NCBI RefSeq assembly: GCF_000765695.2 | Contig: NZ_JRPB02000002.1 | Coordinates: 1-64,000, forward strand | Direction: 5' to 3' | DNA from: Helicobacter sp. MIT 11-5569 | GTDB taxonomy: Bacteria; Campylobacterota; Campylobacteria; Campylobacterales; Helicobacteraceae | DNA length: 64,000 nt | Shown here: positions 52,144-60,135 of the stretch, one piece after another | How the letters are laid out: the number at the start of each line of letters is the position of its first letter | How positions within the stretch are numbered: the first letter of the stretch is position 1 | Translations under genes and position numbers: made by a program | The notes under the pieces: generated by a model | The model's database searches: none | What the model was told of the DNA's origin: nothing | Seen by the model: only the letters and a program-made list of their open reading frames with translations

Positions 52144-53043
52144 ATGCGCAAAATTGAGCAGTATTTTTATGCACCAAACCCTATGCAAAAGGCTTTAGCC
52201 TTATTGTTGCTACCTTTTTCTTTCATCTATTGTGTAATTGCAACGCTAAAGCGTAAATTTGCACGTTTTAAAGATTTTGGGATTCCAATTATTAGTGTGG
52301 GAAACTTAGTGCTTGGTGGAAGTGGAAAGTCGCCTTTTATTATAGAAGTTGCAAAGGATTATGCAGATGTATGTGTGATTTTGCGTGGGTATGGACGCAA
52401 AAGCAAGGGATTAAAGATTGTTAGCATTCAAGGTGCTATTCAAGAAAATGTAGAAAAAGTAGGAGATGAAGCAATAATGCTAGCTAAAGCCTTGCCAAAT
52501 GCAAGTGTGATTGTGAGTGAGAAGCGAGAGAATGGAATCTTAAAAGCTAAAGAATTAGGAGCTAAAATTATATTTTTAGATGATGGATTCCGCTTTAAAT
52601 TCAAAAAACTCAATATTCTTTTAAAGCCAAAATTAGAACCTTATTTTAGTTTTTGTATCCCAAGTGGAGGATATAGAGAGCATAAGAGTGCTTATAGGCA
52701 AGCAGATATTGTCGCAAAAGAAGGAGTGGATTATGAAAGAAAAGTAGAAGTAGTTAATACCACTCCTAAAATGTTGCTATTAACCGCTATTGCAAATCCT
52801 GCGCGTTTGGAGGAGTATTTGCCTAATGTGGTGGGAAAAATTACACTAAAAGACCATTCTTTTTTTGATAAAGAAAATATTTTAAAACAATATCAAGCTT
52901 TAGGAGCAACTTCTTTGCTTGTAACGCAAAAAGATGTGCCAAAATTAGAAAATTTTGGCGTTCCTTTGTCGATTTTGCAATTACAATTAAAGATTAATCC
53001 TAGTATCACAACAAGTATTAAAGACTATATTAAGAAAAATTAG
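52144..53043 (+). CDS. lpxK: Tetraacyldisaccharide 4'-kinase
   Basis: 299-residue inner-membrane kinase of lipid A synthesis that phosphorylates the 4' position of the disaccharide. An N-terminal hydrophobic helix (about 18-37) is followed by the P-loop SVGNLVLGGSGKSPF, LRGYGRKSKG, VGDEAIMLA and FLDDGFRFKF. The C-terminal half is more diverged, as is normal. It lies 8 bases after the DegT-like gene and overlaps the convergent ATP-grasp gene by 14 bases. Confidence 0.93.
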   Translation: MRKIEQYFYAPNPMQKALALLLLPFSFIYCVIATLKRKFARFKDFGIPIISVGNLVLGGSGKSPFIIEVAKDYADVCVILRGYGRKSKGLKIVSIQGAIQENVEKVGDEAIMLAKALPNASVIVSEKRENGILKAKELGAKIIFLDDGFRFKFKKLNILLKPKLEPYFSFCIPSGGYREHKSAYRQADIVAKEGVDYERKVEVVNTTPKMLLLTAIANPARLEEYLPNVVGKITLKDHSFFDKENILKQYQALGATSLLVTQKDVPKLENFGVPLSILQLQLKINPSITTSIKDYIKKN

Positions 53044-53902
53044 AGAATCCTAAAATAGCTTGTATTAAAGCTTTAATATCTTTTTCTTGTAAATATAATG
53101 CAGGTTCTATACATTCTATTTCATTAATGTAGAATGTAGAAGCATTGCCTATAATATCAATTCTTGCATAAAGCGTTTTAAAGGGGAGAGATTCCAAAAG
53201 ATTTTGTGCTAGATGAATATAATTTTGTGGAGGGGTAAGAGATTCTATACTGACGCCATAAGCACTATTTGCGCGCCACTCTCCTGTTGTTGGTTTGCGT
53301 AAAATTGCGTGAGAAAATACTCCATTTATGCAAATCAAACACGCTTCTCCTTGTGTAATATCTGTAAGATAAGGTTGGATTAAAAGTCCTTTGGGATAAT
53401 CTTTAGCAAGCACTCCATCATTTAGCCGTTTAACACCTATTCCACTTTGTCCAACAAGTGGCTTTATTACAGGATTTTCCCATTGTTTTGAAGATGTATT
53501 GCAAAGATGTTGGATTTGTTCTTTTAAACTAGAATCTTTATAAGTGTTTTGTTTTAAAACAATGCTTGGCGCGATAGGAAAATCTTTTAAAGTCAGCAAG
53601 TATTCTTTAGAAAGATTCCATAAAATTGCCTCTCGTGTGTTTAAAATTGCAATCTTATAGTTTTTTAATGTTTCTAAAAATTCTAAGAATTTCTCAATCT
53701 CTAAACTATAATCCCATATCGCAAGCGGCAAAATTAATGTTTCTTTTGGTAAAAGAGGAATCTTAATCTCATGCCAAGGAATTAATCGTGTTTGGTAAAA
53801 GGCGTTTAGTGCTTTACAAAGTTCTTGCAAGCTTGCATTGCCTAATGGATAAGCTTTGCAAGTGGCAATGATAATTTGTTTATTCTGTAATGCGTTTCGC
53901 AT
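53030..53902 (-). CDS. RimK/glutathione synthetase-like ATP-grasp protein
   Basis: 290 residues with an ATP-grasp C-terminal part: VIKPLVGQSGIGVKRL (nucleotide-binding strand and loop), LLIQPYLTDI, ACLICINGVFSHAILRKP, YARIDIIG and NEIECIEPALYL (metal-binding Glu/Asn). The product is not known. It overlaps the cupredoxin gene upstream by 23 bases, which suggests tight coupling with that exported copper protein and the ABC importer genes. Confidence 0.75.
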   Translation of the reverse strand: MRNALQNKQIIIATCKAYPLGNASLQELCKALNAFYQTRLIPWHEIKIPLLPKETLILPLAIWDYSLEIEKFLEFLETLKNYKIAILNTREAILWNLSKEYLLTLKDFPIAPSIVLKQNTYKDSSLKEQIQHLCNTSSKQWENPVIKPLVGQSGIGVKRLNDGVLAKDYPKGLLIQPYLTDITQGEACLICINGVFSHAILRKPTTGEWRANSAYGVSIESLTPPQNYIHLAQNLLESLPFKTLYARIDIIGNASTFYINEIECIEPALYLQEKDIKALIQAILGFSNFS

Positions 53903-54311
53903 ATTCTAGCCAACGCCCTTTATTGCTGATTGCGCGTTTTTCAAGTTTTGGAAGTAAAGATTCCACCTTTTTTAAATTTGTAGGTTTGCCAACTTGAATA
54001 ATTCCCACCATATTCATCATTTGGTGCGGAGGACATACATAAAGATAAATTCCTTCTTTTTCAAAAGTAAATGTCTTTTTTTTATCTAAGAGACTTTCAA
54101 ACTTTTGCGCACTTTCTGGGATTGCGACACTGCGCACATAATGGCTTTTGTGCGTTGGCACAAAGGTTACAGAATCGCCAGGAGCGATTTTTATAAATGC
54201 AGGCTCAAAAACCATTGTTTGCCCGTTTTCATTTAAATCTAACATTTGAACTTCATAATCTTTTGCAAAGCAAAAAGATAAGGCAAATATTAAAGCAAGT
54301 AATTTTTTCAT
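53880..54311 (-). CDS. Pseudoazurin-like type I copper protein
   Basis: 143 residues with a signal peptide (KKLLALIFALSFCFA). The cupredoxin domain has the first copper His in HKSHYV and the C-terminal ligand loop CPPHQMMNMVG (Cys, His, Met), giving a type I blue copper site. FVPTHKSH and GIYLYVCPPH are typical of pseudoazurin. A C-terminal charged extension (about 112-143) is unusual. Probable role: periplasmic electron carrier. Confidence 0.88.
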   Translation of the reverse strand: MKKLLALIFALSFCFAKDYEVQMLDLNENGQTMVFEPAFIKIAPGDSVTFVPTHKSHYVRSVAIPESAQKFESLLDKKKTFTFEKEGIYLYVCPPHQMMNMVGIIQVGKPTNLKKVESLLPKLEKRAISNKGRWLEYAKRITE

Positions 54312-54321
54312 TGTTTATCCT

Positions 54322-55074
54322 TTATTTATAGATTGCGCCTTTTGTGGCGATAATTGGGATTCCATCTGCATTGTAGAAAATCTCTGTTTTGACTTTGTAG
54401 AGATTTTCTATTAAATCTTTTTGTAAAACTTCTTTTGGGTTCCCTTGTGCTTGAATTTTGCCTTCACTTAGCATAAGGATAGAATCCGCAAATTGCGCAC
54501 TTAGTGATAAATCATGTAAAACCATTATGGTTAAGAGATTTCTAGCGCGTGTGGTTTTGCGCACGCATTCTAGTAATACACATTGATGGTGCATATCTAG
54601 CGCACTTACAGGCTCATCAAGGAGTAAAATCTTAGGGTTCTTTATTAAGGTTTGCGCAAACATTATCATTTGTCTTTGCCCACCACTTAAGCTTAAAATA
54701 TCTCTTTGTGCTAAATGCAAGATTCCAAGCTCTTCCATTAAAGTCGCCGCTTGTTTAATTTGGGAATCGCTTAAATACATTCCTAAATGGTCAATTAATC
54801 CTAATAGCACAATTTCTAATGCAGTTAAATTTACATCTACATTTGTATCTTGTGGCATAAAACTTATATGCTTTTGACCTTTTAAGGGAGCATTGTTATA
54901 CAAAATCTCTCCTTTATAAGGTAAGATTCCAAAAATTGCATTAATAAGCGAAGACTTTCCCACTCCATTTGGTCCTAAAATACAATACACATTGCCAGAT
55001 TTTAGACTAAGATTAAGCGTATTTGCCACACAAATATTTTTGCGTGTAAGTGTAAAAGATTTTAACTCTAGCAT
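54322..55074 (-). CDS. Iron-type ABC importer ATPase (FecE-like)
   Basis: 250-residue ABC ATPase. Walker A LGPNGVGKSSLI, Q-loop SFMPQDTN, signature LSGGQRQMIMFAQ, Walker B ILLLDEPVSALD and the switch His (VLHDLSL) are all present. It pairs with the FecCD-type permease, which overlaps it by 7 bases, and with the binding protein gene. Substrate is probably a chelated metal such as a siderophore or related compound. Confidence 0.9.
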   Translation of the reverse strand: MLELKSFTLTRKNICVANTLNLSLKSGNVYCILGPNGVGKSSLINAIFGILPYKGEILYNNAPLKGQKHISFMPQDTNVDVNLTALEIVLLGLIDHLGMYLSDSQIKQAATLMEELGILHLAQRDILSLSGGQRQMIMFAQTLIKNPKILLLDEPVSALDMHHQCVLLECVRKTTRARNLLTIMVLHDLSLSAQFADSILMLSEGKIQAQGNPKEVLQKDLIENLYKVKTEIFYNADGIPIIATKGAIYK

Positions 55075-56120
55075 ATTCTTTTCCTAGAAAAAATAATCCA
55101 AAAGAAAAAAGGCACTCCTACAAAAGAAGTGATGATTCCAACAGGAAAAAGAGCACCCGGGATAATGACTTTAGATAGCACAGAAGAGATGGATAAAAAT
55201 GCTGCTCCAATTAACAAAGAAGCAGGCAAAAAGAATCTTTGATCTTCCCCAACAAGCATTCTTGCAATATGTGGCGCAACAAGCCCAATAAAGCCAATTA
55301 CTCCTACAAAACTAATTGCTGTTGCAGTCATTATAGAAACTAAAATAAGTGTTCTAAAACGTAATGCAACTAAATCAACACCCATACTAATTGCACGCGT
55401 TTCACCAAGCTTTAAAGCAGTTAATGCCCAAGAATCCCTAAGAAGAAGGGAGATACACACGCAACTAACAAGGCTTACAACTCCTAAATTTGTCCAATTT
55501 GATTTTAATAAACTGCCAAATAACCAAAAAAGAATCTGTTGTGAAATTTCTGGGCTTGAGAGATATTGGATTAAAGAAAGTAAGGATTGAAATAAAAATA
55601 ATAATGCGATTCCAACTAATACAAGCATTGCAGAGCCAAAATGCGCAAGTGCTGCAAATCCAAATAAAATTGCTCCCGCAAGCAGAGTCATTAAAAATGC
55701 ACCTAGTGGAACAGCAACCATTAAAGGCAATCCAAAAGTCCCAAAAGAAATCACAAGCGAAGCACCAAATCCAGCAGCGGCAGCAAGCCCCAATGTATAA
55801 GGGCTTGCCATAGGGTTGTTGAGCAATGTTTGAATCTCTGCTCCCCCAACACCAAGCGCAGCACCAACAACTAATGCCATTAGTGCCATAGGAAGCCTTA
55901 AGTCGTGAATTATTGCAAGAGTTGTTGTATCTACATTTAAATGCTCTAAAAAAGGAGCAAATAAGGCATCTACGACTTCTCTTATAGGAAGCATTGCTGG
56001 TCCTGTTGCAATATCAAAGATGAGAGAAATTAACGCAATTCCTAAAAAGAAAACAATCAGAATCAAACGTTTTATTTCTCTTTTGCGATGCGCTTTTAAG
56101 GTTTGTGCAACGGCTTTCAT
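55068..56120 (-). CDS. Iron-type ABC importer permease (FecCD family)
   Basis: 350-residue membrane protein with about ten helices of the FecCD/BtuC family. Characteristic pieces are IIHDLRLPMALMALVVGAALGVGGAEIQ, NNPMASPYTLGLAAAAGFGA and FVGVIGFIGLVAPHIARMLVGEDQR. It stands between the binding protein (5-base gap) and the ATPase (7-base overlap). Confidence 0.92.
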   Translation of the reverse strand: MKAVAQTLKAHRKREIKRLILIVFFLGIALISLIFDIATGPAMLPIREVVDALFAPFLEHLNVDTTTLAIIHDLRLPMALMALVVGAALGVGGAEIQTLLNNPMASPYTLGLAAAAGFGASLVISFGTFGLPLMVAVPLGAFLMTLLAGAILFGFAALAHFGSAMLVLVGIALLFLFQSLLSLIQYLSSPEISQQILFWLFGSLLKSNWTNLGVVSLVSCVCISLLLRDSWALTALKLGETRAISMGVDLVALRFRTLILVSIMTATAISFVGVIGFIGLVAPHIARMLVGEDQRFFLPASLLIGAAFLSISSVLSKVIIPGALFPVGIITSFVGVPFFFWIIFSRKRIC

Positions 56121-56124
56121 AAAG

Positions 56125-57231
56125 CTATTTTACCTGGATTCCAAAAGTGCCTTTTGGCACAACGGGTAAGTATTTTTTGTGAAAATCTATGTAAGTTTGA
56201 ATCGGATCTATATCGTCAAATAAATTTGGATAAAGAGCTTTTGCAATATATTGCACCATTGCTGCATCTGCAAGTGTTCTTGAAGCTCCCATATATAATC
56301 CATACAAACGTCCTTCTTGGATTGCTGGTAGGCTATTCCAAGCAGAGCGTTTTTTATAAGCTTCTAGGCGTCTTTTGGCTTCTTTTTCTTCAATATTTAC
56401 ACCCATTACCATTGCTTCTTTGTTTTTGTTGAGTTCTGCTTCTCTTCCTGCAATCATAATGACTTCAGGTTTTGCGACAATAATTTGCTCTGGATTAATT
56501 GGACTCCATTTTTCAACAAATGGTGCAGCAATATTCTCACCTCCTGCTAAATCCATAAGAGCACCCCACATATCTTTGCCATAAGTAAATCCTGTTTCGT
56601 TTGGACCTTTGTTTCCAAACTCGATATAAATTTTTGGCTTAGGTAAATTTGCTTTTGCGATTCTGCTTTGCACTTCTTTAATGGTATTAGAATAGAATTC
56701 TACTAATTCTTTAGCACGTTTTTCATTGCCTGTAATCTGCCCTAATGCAAGGGTGCTTGCAGTGTGTCGCTCTACTGTCTCACGATTATAATCTAGCACA
56801 ACAATTGGAATCTTAGCATCTATAATAGGCTCTAAATCAATTTCTAAGATTTGGTATTGCCAATCTGCAAGGATTAAAACATCAGGCTTTAAAGATAATA
56901 TTTTTTCTACAGAAAATGTGCCAACTTCTATTTCTCCAAAGTCTTCTAGTTGATGTAATCGCGGCACTGCTTTGCTATACATTTCCCAACTAGAAGGTGT
57001 CCAATCTGTCCAAACAGCTTTAGAAAAGCCTACGACATTTTCTAATGCTTCTGTTCCCCCAACAGCAATAAAATCTGTATAATAAAAGCCTAATGCAATG
57101 CGTTTTGGTGGATAATTAATTGCAACTTCACGCCTTAAGACATCTTTGATAACTTTTGTTTCTGCATAGACATTTAAGCCTATTGTAACCATAAAGCAAG
57201 CAAATATCACTTTGAAAATATGAGTTTTCAT
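56125..57231 (-). CDS. Periplasmic binding protein of iron-type ABC importer
   Basis: 368 residues with a signal peptide (first about 24 residues, IFACFMVTIGLNVYA). The fold is the helix-linked class III binding protein (FecB/BtuF): DVLRREVAINYPPKRIALGFYY, SVEKILSLKPDVLILADWQ, NPEQIIVAKPEVIMIAG and WNSLPAIQEGRLYGL. It may bind a ferric chelate; the exact ligand is open. The MOMP-type porin is divergently encoded across a 98-base gap with a Fur-like palindrome. Confidence 0.88.
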   Translation of the reverse strand: MKTHIFKVIFACFMVTIGLNVYAETKVIKDVLRREVAINYPPKRIALGFYYTDFIAVGGTEALENVVGFSKAVWTDWTPSSWEMYSKAVPRLHQLEDFGEIEVGTFSVEKILSLKPDVLILADWQYQILEIDLEPIIDAKIPIVVLDYNRETVERHTASTLALGQITGNEKRAKELVEFYSNTIKEVQSRIAKANLPKPKIYIEFGNKGPNETGFTYGKDMWGALMDLAGGENIAAPFVEKWSPINPEQIIVAKPEVIMIAGREAELNKNKEAMVMGVNIEEKEAKRRLEAYKKRSAWNSLPAIQEGRLYGLYMGASRTLADAAMVQYIAKALYPNLFDDIDPIQTYIDFHKKYLPVVPKGTFGIQVK

Positions 57232-57297
57232 TAATGATTCTCCTTAAAATAAAATTTATAATAGGAATTATACTCATTTTTAAAGAAAAATCAATAT

Positions 57298-57316
57298 AAT
57301 AAAAATCATTTTTATT
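57298..57316. promoter_or_regulatory. Fur-like palindrome between importer and porin
   Basis: AATAAAAAT and ATTTTTATT form a perfect 9-1-9 palindrome centred on C57307, 13 bases before the porin start and within the shared divergent promoter region. AT-rich palindromes of this kind are typical Fur sites in Helicobacter. Direct binding is inference. Confidence 0.5.
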
Positions 57317-57329
57317 TTAAGGAGTTAAT

Positions 57330-58772
57330 TTGAAAAAGATACTATTAAGTATAGCAGTTGGTTTTGTTGTATTGCAAACTGCGCAAGCAACACCATTAGA
57401 AGAGGCGATTAAAGGGGTTGAGATGAGTGGAATGTTGCGCTATCGTTATACAGATGATAGAAGGGAAAATGAATTATTTTTAAAAGATACGGCTCGTAGT
57501 GCAAAAAAGGGAACAGCTAAGCATCAATGGCGCGCTTCTATGGATTTTCAAACACCGATTATAGATAATATTAGTATGTATTTAGGGGTGCTTTATCATA
57601 ATCCAAGCCAAACCATCACGCATGGAAAAAATGGAGATGGAACAGGAAATGGGCTTGGCTCTGGCAAGGATAGAGATTTTGGAGTAAGTAATTTTTATGC
57701 AACTTACACATTTGATTCTACAAACACAACAATTAAAATGGGTAAAATGGTTTTAAATACACCTTATAATGATGTTTTGCATGATCGTGCAACAGGAATT
57801 GTAGTGGGTAATGCAGATTTACCGCATTGGACATTTTTGGCAAGTGCGTATGATTCTTTTAGCATTGATGATATTTATATTGGATACTTAGATGATGAAC
57901 AATCCATTTCTAAGCCTTTTTATCAAATAGCTGCTATTGGAAGTTATGAAACCTTAGTTGGGAACTTTGAAGCGCAGGTTTGGGGGACAAATATCACAGA
58001 TATTTTAGATTTTGGTTTATATTCCCAAGCTTCTTTTGATAATGGAATCTTTAGCATAAAAGGCATTTATGCGTATGCTAACTTAACAAAAAATGAAAAT
58101 CCTTTGTCGCAATTAATCAATGATAAAGCTGCTTCTTGGGGATATGATTATAACAATGGAAGCTCTTTTGCGCATACCTATGATACACAAGATTTTCAAA
58201 ATGTGGCGGATTTGTATATTATAGAAGTTGGGGCAAATTTAAAACAATTTGCGATTCCATTTAGTCTTAGGGTTGGATATTGGGGAAATACAAAACATAG
58301 TTATACGGTTTCATTGGATAATGAGGGATATTTTAATTATAATCCAACAGGTCGCATTTGGTTTGAAAATGAAGCAACCGGAGTTACAATTTCAATGTTA
58401 CCAAATACAGGAACAAGAACTCCTGCAAAGGGGGAAAGTAATGAATTGCAAGTTTTTTATGCTGTGCCAAACTATCAAATTTTAGAAAATCTTAACATAG
58501 GTTTAGAATATATTGATGGAAAAAATAAGCTCTCACGTGGAAGTGGCGCAAGTGCGTATAATGGGGAGATTAATTTTAGAGAAATTACTCCTGTGCTTGT
58601 GTATCGTCTTTCAAAACAAATGCGTCTTACTGCATATTATGCGATGTTAGAAACAAAAATAGATAAGGAATTATTGTTAAAAAGTAGTAATGTGAGTGCT
58701 TGGGATTCTACTAAATTTACACAAGAAGAAAAGTTTAATAGATTCCGTTTTGAAATGCGTTATAACTTTTAG
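57330..58772 (+). CDS. Campylobacter-type major outer membrane porin (MOMP family)
   Basis: 480 residues with a signal peptide (KKILLSIAVGFVVLQTAQA). The mature start TPLEEAIKGVEMSGMLRYRY closely follows the Campylobacter porin family, and the protein ends in an aromatic beta-strand FRFEMRYNF recognised by the BAM complex. Alternating beta-strands run throughout. The start is TTG at 57330 with AAGGAG at 57319-57324. Its position opposite an iron-type importer suggests it is metal-regulated and may feed that importer. Confidence 0.85.
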   Translation: MKKILLSIAVGFVVLQTAQATPLEEAIKGVEMSGMLRYRYTDDRRENELFLKDTARSAKKGTAKHQWRASMDFQTPIIDNISMYLGVLYHNPSQTITHGKNGDGTGNGLGSGKDRDFGVSNFYATYTFDSTNTTIKMGKMVLNTPYNDVLHDRATGIVVGNADLPHWTFLASAYDSFSIDDIYIGYLDDEQSISKPFYQIAAIGSYETLVGNFEAQVWGTNITDILDFGLYSQASFDNGIFSIKGIYAYANLTKNENPLSQLINDKAASWGYDYNNGSSFAHTYDTQDFQNVADLYIIEVGANLKQFAIPFSLRVGYWGNTKHSYTVSLDNEGYFNYNPTGRIWFENEATGVTISMLPNTGTRTPAKGESNELQVFYAVPNYQILENLNIGLEYIDGKNKLSRGSGASAYNGEINFREITPVLVYRLSKQMRLTAYYAMLETKIDKELLLKSSNVSAWDSTKFTQEEKFNRFRFEMRYNF

Positions 58773-58781
58773 ATTGATTTG

Positions 58782-58799
58782 TTAGGATTGGAATCCTAA
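58782..58799. terminator. Palindrome between porin and argD
   Basis: TTAGGATT, loop GG, AATCCTAA form a perfect 8-bp stem between the converging porin and argD genes, overlapping the argD stop. There is no long T-run on either strand, so it is at best a weak two-way terminator. Confidence 0.4.
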
Positions 58800-59986
58800 A
58801 GTGCCTTTAGGCAGGATTCCAAACGTTCAAAACCTAAGTCTATTTCTTCTTTTGTAATCGTTAAGCTTGGTAAGAATCGTGCTGTATTTTTGCCACTTTT
58901 AAGCACCAAAACACCATTTTTAAAACTAGATTCCAAAAACGCACTTAAAGTTTCTGCGTCTTTTACCCTAAGTCCGCGCATAAGCCCTAATCCTACTTCT
59001 TGAATGAAAATTTCATGATATGCTTTTTGTAAGTTTTGTAATTTTTGTGTGAAATAAGTAATTGTGCGCTCTAGCTCTCCACTTTGCTTTAACGCACTTA
59101 GAATCTCTAAGACTTCTAAAGCTGCGCTTGTGGATAAGAAATTTCCACCAAAAGTGCTTCCATGGTCGCTTGGAGAAAAAATATTTTTTAGACTTGTCAT
59201 TACAGCACCGATTGGCACACCCCCAGCAAGCCCTTTTGCAGTGGTTATTACATCAGGTGTGATTCCATAAACTTGCGAAGCAAACAGCTCGCCACTGCGA
59301 TAAATACCCGTTTGCACCTCATCAATCATTAAAAGAATATTTTTTTCTTTTAAGAATTTTGCGAGATTTTGCACTTCTTGTTTATCAAAGGGAGTGATTC
59401 CTCCTTCTCCTTGCACAAGCTCCAAAAGCACTGCACAAGTAACATCGCTAATTTTATTGGGAATATCACTTAAATCTTTTGCATAAACAAATCCATCAGG
59501 AAAAGGTCCAAAATATTGGTGCATTTTGCTTTGTGCGGTTGCTTTAAGCGTGCTAATCGTGCGCCCATGAAAAGAGGAATCTAAAGTGATGATTTGATAC
59601 CTTTTAAGTTCGCCATTTTCTTCTCCAAATTTTCTTGCAATCTTTAATGCTCCTTCATTTGCTTCCGCGCCAGAATTTGCAAAAAATACACGCATATCAT
59701 AACCGCTTAATTCTACAAGTTTTTTGGCAAGCTTTGCTTGGGGCTCAATCAAATAAAGATTAGAAGTGTGGATTAAATGTTTTGCTTGTTTATAAATTGC
59801 TTCTGCTAAACGCTCATTGCCATGCCCTACGCTACATACAGCGATTCCAGAACCAAAGTCAATATAGTTTTTGCCTTTGTCATCATAAAGTGTTGCGCCA
59901 TTTCCCTTTACAAAATGCGTGTAATTGCGCGCATAGGTGTGTAGAACATAGTCTAAATCCATTTGCTTTAGAGTTTGTGCATTCAT
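58796..59986 (-). CDS. argD: Acetylornithine aminotransferase
   Basis: 396-residue class III aminotransferase of arginine synthesis (it may also serve lysine synthesis). Motifs: DFGSGIAVCSVGHGNERL, FFANSGAEANEGALKIARK, SSFHGRTIS, LLMIDEVQTGIYRSG, the PLP Lys in ITTAKGLAGGVPIGA, and HGSTFGGNFLS. H. pylori lacks arginine synthesis, so this gene points to another Helicobacter. Confidence 0.94.
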   Translation of the reverse strand: MNAQTLKQMDLDYVLHTYARNYTHFVKGNGATLYDDKGKNYIDFGSGIAVCSVGHGNERLAEAIYKQAKHLIHTSNLYLIEPQAKLAKKLVELSGYDMRVFFANSGAEANEGALKIARKFGEENGELKRYQIITLDSSFHGRTISTLKATAQSKMHQYFGPFPDGFVYAKDLSDIPNKISDVTCAVLLELVQGEGGITPFDKQEVQNLAKFLKEKNILLMIDEVQTGIYRSGELFASQVYGITPDVITTAKGLAGGVPIGAVMTSLKNIFSPSDHGSTFGGNFLSTSAALEVLEILSALKQSGELERTITYFTQKLQNLQKAYHEIFIQEVGLGLMRGLRVKDAETLSAFLESSFKNGVLVLKSGKNTARFLPSLTITKEEIDLGFERLESCLKAL

Positions 59987-60097
59987 TCGCTTGCCTTATA
60001 AAGAAATTCTAAGCATTTTACCACCTTAAAGTTTTAGCAAGACTTACAAAAGTTTTATTTTTTATAGAGACTTTTTACGCGCTTACTGAAAAAGCGT

Positions 60098-60103
60098 TAT
60101 AAT
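60098..60103 (+). promoter_or_regulatory. Likely -10 box of ppc
   Basis: TATAAT stands 32 bases before the ppc start in an AT-rich gap; no clear -35 box is seen. Confidence 0.45.
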
Positions 60104-60135
60104 TTTAAAACTTTCTTTATAAAAAGGAATCGCAA

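Noticed and set aside
55490-55813. 107-codon plus-strand frame within the permease gene
   Set aside because: It is a Gln/Lys-rich antisense shadow of membrane helices, with no ribosome binding site.
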